Assembly: GCF_900102435.1 (NCBI RefSeq)
Contig: NZ_FNBU01000019.1
Coordinates: 1-58,155 of the forward strand
Origin: Sporolituus thermophilus DSM 23256
GTDB taxonomy: Bacteria > Bacillota > Negativicutes > Sporomusales > Thermosinaceae
DNA length: 58,155 nucleotides
Direction of reading: 5' to 3'
In this document: in pieces, positions 9,122 to 18,132 of the stretch
How positions within the stretch are numbered: the first letter of the stretch is position 1
Layout: each line of letters opens with the position of its first letter
Made by a program: the position numbers and the translations under genes
The notes under the pieces: model-generated
Told to the model about the DNA's origin: nothing
Database searches by the model: none
What the model saw: the letters and a program-made list of their open reading frames with translations, nothing else

Positions 9122-9198
9122 TGGTGCGCCCGAGACGACTCGAACGTCCGACACGCGGTTTAGGAAACCGCTGCTCTATCCACCTGAGCTACGGGCGC
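9122..9198 (-). tRNA. tRNA-Arg (anticodon CCT)
   Basis: Acceptor GCGCCCG/CGGGCGC with discriminator A and encoded CCA; anticodon stem GCGGT/ACCGC with loop TTCCTAA, anticodon CCT (reads AGG). It is followed directly by tadA with 26 bp or fewer between them, suggesting the mRNA is released by tRNA 3' processing. Confidence 0.96.
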
Positions 9199-9428
9199 AT
9201 AAATTTAGGTTTTGTAAAAATTAACTGAATTTTTGTAGCTTCCTGCAAAACACTGTCAGCCACACTGCTTAAAGATTATAGCATTAACGTAAACCTGGTG
9301 TCAAGACTAACCACCTAAAAGTGTTACCAGTATGACGCTACTGGCAAGATTGCAGGCCTTTCTATGCCTAAAAACGAATGTCTTCACGGCTGTAATGTCT
9401 AAACATTTTAAGTTTCAATTTTCATAGT

Positions 9429-9466
9429 AAAAACCCTGGATACGATTTAACTGTATCCAGGGTTTA
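9429..9466 (-). terminator. Terminator of the asparaginase gene
   Basis: Minus strand AAACCCTGGATAC-loop-GTATCCAGGGTTT, a 13-bp perfect stem, followed by TTTTACTATG. It begins a few bases after the asparaginase stop codon. Confidence 0.88.
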
Positions 9467-9472
9467 TCGCGA

Positions 9473-10561
9473 TTAGTATTCCCAGAACATCCGTTGAATT
9501 TCTTGGGGATCGGTTGTCTTCGTAAGGGCCAACATTAGCAGCACGCGAGCCTTTTGCGGATTCAGCGTATCACTGACTACGGTGTTATACTTATCATCAT
9601 CAAATTCACCATTGCGGGTAACAATACCATTGCCTACCCGGGAACTCCTCACTATGACAACACCTTTTTTCAGAGCATCTTCAATGGCCGGCTTAACATT
9701 AACATTAATACTTCCATTTCCGGTCCCGGCATGAACAATGCCCTTCGCCCCGGCAGCAACTGCCGCATCAAGCATTACACGGGTGTTGTTGGCATACCCA
9801 TACACAATATCGACCCGGGGCAGCTCAGTCAAGTTCATAACATCAAACTCAGTATCAACGGTATGTTTACGTGTCGGTTGACGATAGAAAGAAACGGTTT
9901 CATTTTGGATGTACCCTAAAAATCCAAGTTCCGGCGCCCGGAAGGTATCCAAATTGGAAGTATTAGTCTTGGTAACATCCCGGGCACTGCTGATCTGGTC
10001 GTTCAACATTACCAAGACGCCTTTACCAATGGCTTCCTTGCTACCTGCTAAAACAACGGCACGGTACAGGTTCATCGGGCCATCGGCACTCATCGACGTA
10101 GCTGGCCGCATAGCCCCCACCAGCACTACTGGCTTTCTGCTTTTCACTACTAAGTTTAAAAAATAAGCAGTTTCTTCCAAAGTATCCGTCCCGTGTGTAA
10201 TAACAATACCGTCTACATCGTCAGTACTAAGTAGTTCATTAACCCTTTTGGCCAATTTGAGCCATATCTCATTCGTCATGTTTTCGCTGGCAATCTGCGA
10301 AATCTGTTCACCAGAAACATTAGCAATCTTTTTTAATTCTGGAACATTGTTAATTAAAGCGTCAACCGGCGTAACCGCAGCCTTATAGCCGACGGTCTGC
10401 GTACTGGATACACCAGCGCCAGCAATTGTCCCACCAGTCGCCAGTATCTTGATATTTGGCAGTTTGGCGGTCGGCGCAGCTACAACCATCCCTGTCTGTA
10501 AGGTCAAGATAAAAACAAGCAAACAGATTAGCGCGGTAATCCTCAGAACCTTTTTGCCCAT
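9473..10561 (-). CDS. ansB: Exported type II L-asparaginase
   Basis: 362 aa from the ATG at 10561, chosen because AGGAGAG lies 6 nt upstream. The first 29 residues are a signal peptide ending VVAA-P, so the enzyme acts outside the cytoplasm (periplasm in a diderm). Both catalytic triads are present: ATGGTIAGAG with nucleophile Thr, and HGTDTLEETAYF; a lysine follows in the conserved region. Hydrolyses asparagine to aspartate and ammonia. Single-gene unit with its own promoter (10607-10636) and terminator. It fits with the nearby glutamate dehydrogenase and GltS as amino-acid use genes. Confidence 0.93.
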   Translation of the reverse strand: MGKKVLRITALICLLVFILTLQTGMVVAAPTAKLPNIKILATGGTIAGAGVSSTQTVGYKAAVTPVDALINNVPELKKIANVSGEQISQIASENMTNEIWLKLAKRVNELLSTDDVDGIVITHGTDTLEETAYFLNLVVKSRKPVVLVGAMRPATSMSADGPMNLYRAVVLAGSKEAIGKGVLVMLNDQISSARDVTKTNTSNLDTFRAPELGFLGYIQNETVSFYRQPTRKHTVDTEFDVMNLTELPRVDIVYGYANNTRVMLDAAVAAGAKGIVHAGTGNGSINVNVKPAIEDALKKGVVIVRSSRVGNGIVTRNGEFDDDKYNTVVSDTLNPQKARVLLMLALTKTTDPQEIQRMFWEY

Positions 10562-10606
10562 TTTGTCTCTCCTTTCAGTTATGTACCAGATTTTGGATAC
10601 AATTTT

Positions 10607-10636
10607 ATTATAAAACTTGTACCACAATAAAAGCAA
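10607..10636 (-). promoter_or_regulatory. Promoter of the asparaginase gene
   Basis: Minus strand TTGCTT (10631-10636), 18-bp spacer, perfect TATAAT (10607-10612), 46 bp upstream of the start codon. The rest of the gap to 10891 is AT-rich and shows no other gene or conserved RNA to my eye. Confidence 0.65.
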
Positions 10637-10891
10637 AGTTCAATTTTCATAAAATTCCATAAATAAATCTGTCGCTTCTTCAAAATTGGCCCGTTTAGCC
10701 ACATTTGAAGCCTTTTTTCCCAGAAACACAAATGATAATTGTCCTTTATAAATGCACTAATAGCGTATATTTTTTTATAAAATCAACAATTATCCGACTG
10801 TTTTGTATAAAGCTTACATCTATACCTTAACCACGCCTATAAATACTTTCTGACCTAACGCCTTCAACCAGTTGCCCATGCTGGACGCATC

Positions 10892-10917
10892 AAAAAAGCG
10901 CCGGCAAATGCCGGCGC
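10892..10917 (-). terminator. Terminator of glutamate dehydrogenase
   Basis: Minus strand GCGCCGGC-ATT-TGCCGGCGC hairpin followed by six T, about 20 bp beyond the gdh stop. Confidence 0.9.
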
Positions 10918-10938
10918 AGACGCCAAAAAATAAAACTA

Positions 10939-12204
10939 TTAACCTACCATGGGTACCCAGCCCTTGGCTCTGATCGCCTCGGCGATGCGGTTGATGGATA
11001 CCATGTAGCTGGCTGTTCTCATATCAACAGGATGCTTTTGGTACATATCCCAAATTTCATTGAATGCTTTTACCATCATGCGCTCCAGGCGCTCGTTGAC
11101 TTCTTCCTCGGTCCAGTAGAAGTTGGAAAGGTTTTGCACCCATTCAAAGTAAGATACGGTCACACCGCCGGCATTGGCAAAAATGTCGGGCACCACAAGC
11201 ACGCCGCGGTCAGCAAGGATTTTGTCCGCTTCCGGCGTGGTCGGGCCATTGGCACCTTCGACCACGATTTTACACTTAAGATTTGCAGCATTTTCTGCGG
11301 TAATTTGGTTTTCCAGCGCGGCCGGCACAAGAATATCGCACGGAAGTTCCAGCAGCTCCTTGTTAGTAACGGCGACAGTGCCGGGAGTGCCGACAACGCT
11401 GCCGGTTTGCTTAAGCTGAGCGTCGACGGCAGCAAGGTCCAGGCCATTTTCAGCGTAAATACCGCCTTTGACATCGCTTACCGCAACGATTTTGCAACCC
11501 ATTTCATGCAAAAACTTGGCGGCGTGGCTGCCTACGTTGCCGTAACCCTGAACAGCAACTTTCGCCCCTTTCAGGTCAAGCCCCACCTTCTTGGCCGCTT
11601 CACGGGTAGCGATTGAAACGCCCCGGCCGGTAGCGGCGCCACGCCCGAGAGAACCGCCGATGATGATGGGTTTGCCGGTAATCATCCCAGGCTCGCTGTG
11701 TCCTTTGATTTCATTGTATTCGTCAACCATCCAGGCCATAATCTGGGGGTTGGTATTTACGTCAGGGGCCGGAATGTCCTTATCTGCGCCCACAAATTGG
11801 GCAATAGCCCGGATATAGCCGCGGCTAAGCCGCTCTAATTCATCCTGCGACAATTCCTGCGGATTGCAAACAACGCCGCCTTTGCCACCGCCGTAGGGCA
11901 GGCCGATGACGCCACATTTGAAAGTCATCCAAATAGACAATGCTTTAACTTCGTCGGGAGTAACGTCGGGATGGAAACGGATACCGCCTTTGGTCGGCCC
12001 GATGGCATCGCAGTGCTGCGAACGGTAGCCTTTAAAAACGCGGACACTACCGTCGTCCATACGCACCGGTATGGATACTTCGAAAAAGCGCTTCGGCTCT
12101 CTGAGAATAGCATGGATACGCGGGTCAAGCTTTAAGTGGTTGGCGGCAGTTTCCAGCTGCTGCTGCGCCACTTCCAGAGGATTAAGATGTTGTTTTTGCT
12201 CCAC
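10939..12204 (-). CDS. gdh: Glutamate dehydrogenase (Glu/Leu/Phe/Val family)
   Basis: 421 aa, normal length. The start is GTG at 12204 with AGAGGTG 7 nt upstream; the frame extends to 12264 without a ribosome site. Substrate-binding lysines are in GPTKGGIRFHP and PYGGGKGGV, the Rossmann fingerprint is GYGNVGSHAA, and the C-terminal FANAGGVTVSYFEW is typical. Interconverts glutamate and 2-oxoglutarate plus ammonia. Next to the asparaginase gene and close to the sodium/glutamate symporter, indicating a glutamate-fermentation or nitrogen-release role. An AT-rich hairpin lies in the leader at about 12233-12251. Confidence 0.95.
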   Translation of the reverse strand: MEQKQHLNPLEVAQQQLETAANHLKLDPRIHAILREPKRFFEVSIPVRMDDGSVRVFKGYRSQHCDAIGPTKGGIRFHPDVTPDEVKALSIWMTFKCGVIGLPYGGGKGGVVCNPQELSQDELERLSRGYIRAIAQFVGADKDIPAPDVNTNPQIMAWMVDEYNEIKGHSEPGMITGKPIIIGGSLGRGAATGRGVSIATREAAKKVGLDLKGAKVAVQGYGNVGSHAAKFLHEMGCKIVAVSDVKGGIYAENGLDLAAVDAQLKQTGSVVGTPGTVAVTNKELLELPCDILVPAALENQITAENAANLKCKIVVEGANGPTTPEADKILADRGVLVVPDIFANAGGVTVSYFEWVQNLSNFYWTEEEVNERLERMMVKAFNEIWDMYQKHPVDMRTASYMVSINRIAEAIRAKGWVPMVG

Positions 12205-12334
12205 TCTATAACACCTCTTGAGAAGATTTTGTTGAGAAAAAACATTTTTCTCACTTGGCCGCAATGTTTCTGTTCATTGCTTAATGATACTATCAAGCCT
12301 ACAAAAAACAACAGAAAAAGTTTTAAAGTTACAC

Positions 12335-12469
12335 ATGTTAATCTCTGAAAAATCTAATTATTCTGCGTGCCATTGTCCTTGTCAAAAGGACAGGCCGGCT
12401 TTTTGCTGGCAGGACGACTGTAAACCTTGTAAACATTCCGGCAGGAATTATTGGCAATCGGTGGAATAA
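12335..12469 (+). CDS. Possible cysteine-rich 44-aa protein
   Basis: Open frame of 44 codons from an ATG, containing CHCPC, then single cysteines leading to DDCKPC: six cysteines and a histidine within 25 residues, a spacing that could hold a metal ion. There is no convincing ribosome-binding site before the ATG, which lowers confidence. It lies in the divergent gap between gdh and a membrane-anchored protein. Function unknown; it may be non-coding chance. Confidence 0.35.
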   Translation: MLISEKSNYSACHCPCQKDRPAFCWQDDCKPCKHSGRNYWQSVE

Positions 12470-12575
12470 TATAGCAATAGAGTCACCAACCCGGCGACGC
12501 CCGGGGTGAACCGGGATCGTTAAAAGGATAGACAAAATAACCAGCCCATATTTTATCAACCGGGAGGGATGCATT

Positions 12576-13055
12576 TTGACCAGCCTGCCCGTTATTCAGC
12601 GGTTCATCTGGTGGCTGCCGGTGGCAGTAATCGGCTTATCCGTTTTGTTTGCCGGCTACTGCCAGAATAAACTGGACCTGTATTTAAAAGCCCAGCTAAT
12701 CAATAATATCCAGGTCAAGGCGACCCTGCAGGAACTTGATTACCAGGCCCTCTATTCCCGGGTAGAGGCATACCGCAAAGCTTTTCTCGACCGCAATTAT
12801 GAAGCGATGTACCACCTCAGCTATTTCAAAGACGTTCCCAAGCCCAGCCTGATTGAATTCCGCAACCTCCGCGACCCGCAGCACACCTACCGCATGGAAG
12901 TGCGCATTGTCGAAGTCGAGCTGGCCGGCAACAAAGGCAAGGCACATCTGGAACTTATCTTGGAGCACCCTGTTATCGGAGTGAATAAATCTACCCATGT
13001 CCAGGAATGGGAAAAAATAAACGATATATGGTATCGTATCGATTACGGTTACTGA
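12576..13055 (+). CDS. Membrane-anchored hypothetical protein
   Basis: 159 aa. The start is TTG at 12576 with GGGAGGGA at about 12562-12569; the nearby ATG at 12569 is out of frame. One N-terminal membrane segment (about residues 12-28), then an exported domain with alternating strands and a short helix, compatible with an NTF2-like fold (ends HVQEWEKINDIWYRIDYGY). No catalytic motif seen. Followed by a strong bidirectional terminator shared with gltS. Confidence 0.72.
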   Translation: MTSLPVIQRFIWWLPVAVIGLSVLFAGYCQNKLDLYLKAQLINNIQVKATLQELDYQALYSRVEAYRKAFLDRNYEAMYHLSYFKDVPKPSLIEFRNLRDPQHTYRMEVRIVEVELAGNKGKAHLELILEHPVIGVNKSTHVQEWEKINDIWYRIDYGY

Positions 13056-13068
13056 CCCCGACTGACAA

Positions 13069-13109
13069 AAAGACAGAGTCAAGGCGCGTAGCAGCTTGAC
13101 TCTGTCTTT
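13069..13109. terminator. Bidirectional terminator
   Basis: AAAGACAGAGTCAAG-loop-CTTGACTCTGTCTTT, 15-bp perfect stem, T-rich on both sides, between the convergent membrane-anchored protein gene and gltS. Confidence 0.92.
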
Positions 13110-13126
13110 ATATTTATGTTCCGTTT

Positions 13127-14353
13127 TTAGCGGAACATATTGCCCATACCGGTTATAATCAATGCATTGGCAAAGTCAATGAGGAACGCGCCAATGAGCG
13201 GTACTATGAGGAAGGCTTTGGGCGCCGGACCGTATTTTTCGCTGAGGGCGGCCATATTGACCAGGGCATTAGGCGTCGCACCCATGCCAAAGCCGACCAT
13301 GCCGACCGACAGCTGCACTGCCTCGTAGTCACGGCCCATAATGAAGTATACCAACAGCCAGCAGAACAGCAGCATCAGGATGCACTGGCCAATCAAGATA
13401 ATGGTCAGCGGGAGAGCAAGATTGATAAGCTCCCATAGTTTCAAACCGTTAATGGCCATCGTGAGATACACGGCAAGAGAAATGTCGGAAATGATTTCCA
13501 CAGCACCTTCGTTAATCTCATAACTTTTACTGATATCGCCAATATTGCGGATGACCGCCGCCACGATCATGGCGCCGATATACGCAGGCAACGTAATGCC
13601 GGCCTTGTTGAGGTAGAAACTTACGATCGAACCAATCCCCATTGCCGCGAGGATGAAGCCAAGAGCTTTCATCAGCGTAGCGCCATCAACGGTATTCTCA
13701 GTTTCCTGAACAGCCGTTGCGGCGGCGTCAACGCGGATGCCTTGCTGCGCAGGAGTAGCAATGTTGTACTTCTTAATCAAGGTTTCACCAAACGGACCGC
13801 CCATGAGGCTGCCGGCTACCATACCGAACGTGGCGCAGGCAATGGCGGCCGTAGTCGCGCCGGTAACCCCCCAGCTTTCAAACAGCGGACCGAAAGCGCC
13901 GCCGGTACCCAGACCACCCATCAGGGTTACCGCACCGCCAATTATGCCAAACAGCGGATGGATGCCTGTGGCTTTCGCCAGGACAATGCCGATAACATTC
14001 TGGAGTACGGCAAGCACAACAGCTAAAACAAAAAAGATTATCAGCGGCAGCCCGCCGCGTTTGAGCAGCATAACGCTGGCGCCCATACCGATGGTGGTAA
14101 AGAACATGATCATGAGAGCCGTTTGCATGGTGCTGTCAAGCTCAAATCCCAGTATACCCTGGGTCCGCAGGAAAGTGGCCAGACTGGCAAAGAGCAGGCC
14201 GCCGACAACAGGAGCAGGAATGCTGAACCGCATCAGTAGGGGAATACGCCGCCGGATAGTCGCGCCAAGGTAGTAAACAATGATTGCCAGTGCTACTGTT
14301 TGAATCATATTTAGTTTTAGAATTAGAAGTCCATTTACAACTTTGGTTTCCAT
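13127..14353 (-). CDS. gltS: Sodium/glutamate symporter GltS
   Basis: 408 aa with about ten hydrophobic segments. Glycine-rich family motifs include GGAVTLMGGLGTGGAFGP near residue 140 and VGFGMGATPNALVNM in the repeat-swapped second half, typical of the two inverted repeats of ESS/GltS carriers. Takes up glutamate with Na+. A G-rich site (GGGGGGG) precedes the ATG. Its substrate suits the nearby glutamate dehydrogenase and asparaginase. Stands alone with its own terminator. Confidence 0.95.
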   Translation of the reverse strand: METKVVNGLLILKLNMIQTVALAIIVYYLGATIRRRIPLLMRFSIPAPVVGGLLFASLATFLRTQGILGFELDSTMQTALMIMFFTTIGMGASVMLLKRGGLPLIIFFVLAVVLAVLQNVIGIVLAKATGIHPLFGIIGGAVTLMGGLGTGGAFGPLFESWGVTGATTAAIACATFGMVAGSLMGGPFGETLIKKYNIATPAQQGIRVDAAATAVQETENTVDGATLMKALGFILAAMGIGSIVSFYLNKAGITLPAYIGAMIVAAVIRNIGDISKSYEINEGAVEIISDISLAVYLTMAINGLKLWELINLALPLTIILIGQCILMLLFCWLLVYFIMGRDYEAVQLSVGMVGFGMGATPNALVNMAALSEKYGPAPKAFLIVPLIGAFLIDFANALIITGMGNMFR

Positions 14354-14631
14354 GAGGTCCCCCCCTTTTTATTTTGTCCCACTAATTATTTATTGAACAG
14401 AACCATGCGGCCAAGCATGATACCTTTTATTATTGTATTTATATGTCTACAAGAAACTACAAAAGACAACAAAAAATCTTGCGGTAAAAACTGAAAATTA
14501 AGTATGTTACTAATATAACAAATAGTTTGTTTCTATTAAACCATTGTATGTATACAGAATACTATTAATGAAACAATTGCTATTGTTTCGGCTGATATGT
14601 TAAGATATGTGTAAATAATCAAGAGAAAGCA

Positions 14632-14671
14632 AAGGCGCTTTAATCCCGCAACAACGGATTTAAAGCGCCTT
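14632..14671. promoter_or_regulatory. Leader hairpin before a 75-aa protein gene
   Basis: AAGGCGCTTTAA at 14632-14643 pairs with TTTAAAGCGCCTT at 14659-14671 around a 15-nt loop. There is no T run on the plus strand, so it looks like a leader or operator structure rather than a terminator. The wider gap 14354-14631 is AT-rich and otherwise empty apart from the unmapped gltS promoter. Confidence 0.5.
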
Positions 14672-14706
14672 CCTTAATAGACTCAACTGTCAGGAGAGTG
14701 AGCAAA

Positions 14707-14934
14707 ATGAATACCAAAGCAAGTTTAGCCCGCAAAAAGAAGAACAATGTGGCCAGTGACAATAAAAACAAGATCATTCGTGGCAACGGCTGGACAATCG
14801 TCCGCGACAGTTACGACGCGGTAACCATCCGGATCGCCAATCCCGCCTGCTTTGCCAGCAGCTCCTATCAGAACGCAGTCAAAATGCTGGCCAACACCAA
14901 AAATGTCCGTATTATTTTAACCTATGTCAACTAA
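14707..14934 (+). CDS. Small basic hypothetical protein
   Basis: 75 aa from the ATG at 14707; AGGAGAG lies 8 nt upstream (a GTG at 14698 overlaps that site). The N-terminal third is strongly basic (ARKKKNNVASDNKNK), the rest is a compact alpha/beta pattern (WTIVRDSYDAVTIRI ... VRIILTYVN). No known domain recognised. It has a leader hairpin and its own terminator (14974-15005), so it is likely a real, separately expressed gene. Confidence 0.68.
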   Translation: MNTKASLARKKKNNVASDNKNKIIRGNGWTIVRDSYDAVTIRIANPACFASSSYQNAVKMLANTKNVRIILTYVN

Positions 14935-14973
14935 CTTTTGGTCCACTTGCCCCCACCGGATTTGTTCCCGCAA

Positions 14974-15005
14974 GCTCTGAGGCCAATCCTCAGAGCCATT
15001 GTTTT
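14974..15005 (+). terminator. Terminator after the small basic protein
   Basis: GCTCTGAGG-CCAAT-CCTCAGAGC stem followed by CATTGTTTT on the plus strand. It abuts the convergent methylase stop at 15006. Confidence 0.82.
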
Positions 15006-17723
15006 CTAAAAGGCCAATTCACCCTGAACAGAAAGCTTCGCGGCCAAATTCACCACCTTCTGCTGGATCGCCGGCCAGGATACGACCAGCGAATTGTAGG
15101 CCAGTCCCGCTTCAGACCATCCTTTGCGCTCGCAAATCGCGTAGAGGCGGTAAGCCAGCGCCTTGGCCTGTTCCGCTCTCGCGCCGCCAAGAAAGTAGAC
15201 CAGCCGGGCGGCGGCGTCTTCGCCACCTGCGCCCAGCAGCGCGTTAGTGATCTGCTGGGTAAAACGCCAGACAGTTATCCGGCCTTCATACCCGGGCTGC
15301 CAACCATCGGCCAGCTCTTCCCACTTCAGCAACCTGACCTTGCCTTTCGCCGCCGCCAGCACACCGTCACTCACCAGCCTTTCTACCGACGTATTCTTGG
15401 CGCGGGCCAAGACATCGGCCACGCCGAACGGCGCTTCGCTTAAGCCGAACTGTTCGAACCAGGCGAGGCAGAAACGGGTATCTTCGTCCAGCATGCCTTC
15501 CTGGGCCGCAAGATAGGCATCAAGCTCCTGATTGACAATCTGCAGCGCCGTCCGCACCGACATCGGTTCGCCATCGGCTTCATACACCTGGCGGTATTGG
15601 GAAAAGATGGCCATACCAGGTCCTATTGCCGCCTGCGCCAGGTCTACCGGCGGTATGTTGCTTTGTGCCAAACCCTTGAGCGCGGCCGGCAGTCCTCTTT
15701 TGACAGCCGCTACGAATTCCCGCCGTGTTGCCACCGGGGCGTCAGACGCTCTTTTGCGGCATACTAATACGATGGATGAAGCCAACGCGTTTTTGGTCGT
15801 TTTTCGGCCCGAAACCCGTTCTGTCCGCAGCGGCCAGGTACAAACAATCTGCAGCCCGGCGCCAATCAGTACCCCCAAGATGCTTTCCCAGGCGGTATAA
15901 TACCCCTCGTCCTTTTCCGCTACTTCTTGCTCTTTGAAGGCATAATAAATCGTCGCCGGATAATCGTCGTTCATTGCTGCATAGATATTCTTTACCGCCC
16001 TTTCCAGCTGTCCGCGGAAGTGTTCACTGGCCCGCACCCTGTCCCCGTCAAACCGGTGCCGTGCCGCCACTATCTCCGCCGCTTTCGGCGTGGCCACCGT
16101 GGCAAACAGCTCCGGATAATCCTCTTTCAGCGCCTGGCGTAACACGCCGTAGAAAAAGTCGGCGAAATCGGCATAAGTAATACTGCTGTAGTATGGCGGA
16201 TCGGTGGAAATCAGCCACTTGCCCGTATCGCCCCAGGCCGCGGCTGCATCTTTTTGTTCAGCCGTACCATATCCTTCTCCCGGCAACAGCTCCAGACATT
16301 TGGGAATCCATTCCAGCGAACCTTCCCAACTTCCTGTTGAGCCGCTGAACGGATTGGCTTCGGCATAGTCCCAAGCCATGGCCACCCCTTGTTCGGAAAA
16401 GGTCTGTTCGATGGTTTCCCGATGGATATTCCAGATCGCGAACGAACTGAGCCGGTTGGCCAGACGCCCTACCGCCAGGGCAAGATAGGTCGCTACCGCT
16501 GCGGCGTACTCCTCATCGCCGCCATCCTGCAAACATTGCGCTTTGGCTTCCTTTACCAACCCGGCAAAGGTCGCCAGTGCATAGCGCTGGCGCGGGTTGT
16601 ACAGCGCGCCGATAGAAGCGTAACCATAGTTGGGCGGATTAAAATAGCCCGAAATTCGCGCTGCAGCTAAGTCGGTTAAAAAGTCGGACGTAGGCATGGG
16701 CTCGTTATTCTCACCGGGCGAAACATACATCTTGCCTTCCTTGCCTGCTACCACCTGAGCGATGACGGCGCCGCCGATGCGGCCTTGCTGGCCTAGTTCC
16801 CTGATATAATCCAAGGGGACCGGCGTACCGCAACAAATGCATTTGGCGCCGCGCCGGTCAACCGTCCCGGCAGGCGGTTGGCCCGGTCCTGTCCGCACAA
16901 CAAAACTAACTTGCCCTTTGGCCCGGTCAACTTGCGGTTCAACCCAAACTTCCCGGCCCTTTTTGGCCGACAGCGTAAATTTGCTGGCGAGCGGCATATC
17001 ACACCCGCAAGCCGGATTAGGACACTTAACCGTCCGCACCCACAGCCAGGCAATCACCGTCCCTTCGCCACCCGCGGCCGGCAGCGTCACTTTAGGATAC
17101 AGGCGGCCTAACCGTTTTTCCGCTTCGTCCCGCAGCCACCGGCCATAGTAACGGACGTCGGCGGCCAGGCCGGCCGCCCCTTGCCAACCATTGTTTTGGC
17201 CAATTTCCCCCCGGGCTGCCGGGTTGACCGGCGGACGGCCCGCGAATTTAGCCGGTAATTCGATTAAGGCCTTGGTAATCAGCACCGCTACCGGATTTAA
17301 ATCGCTTCCCCGCGCGCAAAGCCCCAGTCGCTGCGCTTCCAGCGGGATAGAGCCGCCGCCGCAAAAAGGATCGTATACCGGCGGCGGTTCGCCGCCGGTT
17401 GATTTCAATATTTCCGCGCGGGCCATTTCTAAAACTTGCTCATTACCGCTATTTTCCCACTTTACCAGGTCGCCGAGAATGGCAAACAGGCGCTGCCGCT
17501 CCTGCGCCTGTGCTTTTTCGTCAGGAAACTGTTCCGGGTGGCTGGAGGGATCGTCTACCAGCGAGGCAAACAGTACCGCCCGGCACACCGCGAGCGGCTT
17601 GCGGGACCACCATAAATGGAGCGTCGACGGGTGGCCCTGACGGATAGACTTTTCCCGCGCCGAGGCGTCGTTAATGACTTCCAGCGGCAGCGCCACTTCA
17701 ATCAGCTTCTTTTTATATGCCAC
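15006..17723 (-). CDS. DUF1156 DNA methyltransferase with zinc ribbon (COG1743 type)
   Basis: 905 aa. The N-terminal DUF1156 part has HPSTLHLWWSRKPLA; the SAM-binding motif DPFCGGGSIPLEA lies near residue 117; a zinc ribbon follows (CPNPACGCDM near 233, CICCG near 290); the catalytic DPPYYSS motif is near residue 525. This order (SAM motif, recognition region, DPPY) fits alpha-class adenine-N6 or N4-cytosine methylases. Relatives often sit with DUF499 ATPase and helicase genes in defence islands; none is here, so it is solitary. A 9-bp-arm palindrome (17887-17906) lies in its upstream region. Confidence 0.88.
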   Translation of the reverse strand: MAYKKKLIEVALPLEVINDASAREKSIRQGHPSTLHLWWSRKPLAVCRAVLFASLVDDPSSHPEQFPDEKAQAQERQRLFAILGDLVKWENSGNEQVLEMARAEILKSTGGEPPPVYDPFCGGGSIPLEAQRLGLCARGSDLNPVAVLITKALIELPAKFAGRPPVNPAARGEIGQNNGWQGAAGLAADVRYYGRWLRDEAEKRLGRLYPKVTLPAAGGEGTVIAWLWVRTVKCPNPACGCDMPLASKFTLSAKKGREVWVEPQVDRAKGQVSFVVRTGPGQPPAGTVDRRGAKCICCGTPVPLDYIRELGQQGRIGGAVIAQVVAGKEGKMYVSPGENNEPMPTSDFLTDLAAARISGYFNPPNYGYASIGALYNPRQRYALATFAGLVKEAKAQCLQDGGDEEYAAAVATYLALAVGRLANRLSSFAIWNIHRETIEQTFSEQGVAMAWDYAEANPFSGSTGSWEGSLEWIPKCLELLPGEGYGTAEQKDAAAAWGDTGKWLISTDPPYYSSITYADFADFFYGVLRQALKEDYPELFATVATPKAAEIVAARHRFDGDRVRASEHFRGQLERAVKNIYAAMNDDYPATIYYAFKEQEVAEKDEGYYTAWESILGVLIGAGLQIVCTWPLRTERVSGRKTTKNALASSIVLVCRKRASDAPVATRREFVAAVKRGLPAALKGLAQSNIPPVDLAQAAIGPGMAIFSQYRQVYEADGEPMSVRTALQIVNQELDAYLAAQEGMLDEDTRFCLAWFEQFGLSEAPFGVADVLARAKNTSVERLVSDGVLAAAKGKVRLLKWEELADGWQPGYEGRITVWRFTQQITNALLGAGGEDAAARLVYFLGGARAEQAKALAYRLYAICERKGWSEAGLAYNSLVVSWPAIQQKVVNLAAKLSVQGELAF

Positions 17724-17886
17724 GCTATGCCTCCTGCCGTTTTTCTTGCCGCGCCAAGCTGCGGCAATTTGTCTTTCCAGCAGTTCTCTTTTTAATTATA
17801 CCGCTTATACCGGATGCGACGCATGTCGCGCCAAAAAAGAAAAATACTTTTCACAACTTCGCGTACTACCCTGGAAAGTGGCAATC

Positions 17887-17906
17887 GGAAAGTGGTGCCA
17901 CTTTCC
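17887..17906. promoter_or_regulatory. Palindrome upstream of the methylase gene
   Basis: GGAAAGTGG-TG-CCACTTTCC, two perfect 9-bp arms. A further half-copy GGAAAGTGG at about 17875-17883 precedes it. It lies about 165 bp upstream of the methylase start codon and is not followed by T residues, so an operator is more likely than a terminator. Confidence 0.45.
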
Positions 17907-17922
17907 ACTATCCTGTTATAAC

Positions 17923-17953
17923 AAAAAACACAGGCCTGATAAAAGCCTGTGTT
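17923..17953 (-). terminator. Terminator after tRNA-Arg(ACG)
   Basis: Minus strand AACACAGGC-loop-GCCTGTGTT followed by TTTTGTT, 15 bp beyond the tRNA 3' end. Confidence 0.85.
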
Positions 17954-17967
17954 ATCGGTTCGAAAAA

Positions 17968-18044
17968 TGGCCTGCCCGAGAGGATTCGAACCTCTGACCT
18001 TTTGATTCGTAGTCAAACGCTCTATCCAGCTGAGCTACGGGCAG
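17968..18044 (-). tRNA. tRNA-Arg (anticodon ACG)
   Basis: Acceptor CTGCCCG/CGGGCAG, D arm GCTCAGCTGGATAGAGC, anticodon loop CTACGAA giving ACG, T arm with TTCGAAT, encoded CCA. A34 of this tRNA is the substrate of TadA, encoded at 8646-9095. Confidence 0.96.
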
Positions 18045-18132
18045 ACATTCATTAGGTCGGCTTCTTGCCTCACCGACAAAAAGCATTATAGCATAATACG
18101 TTGACGGTGTCAAATTTTTTCGGACAGAATTT

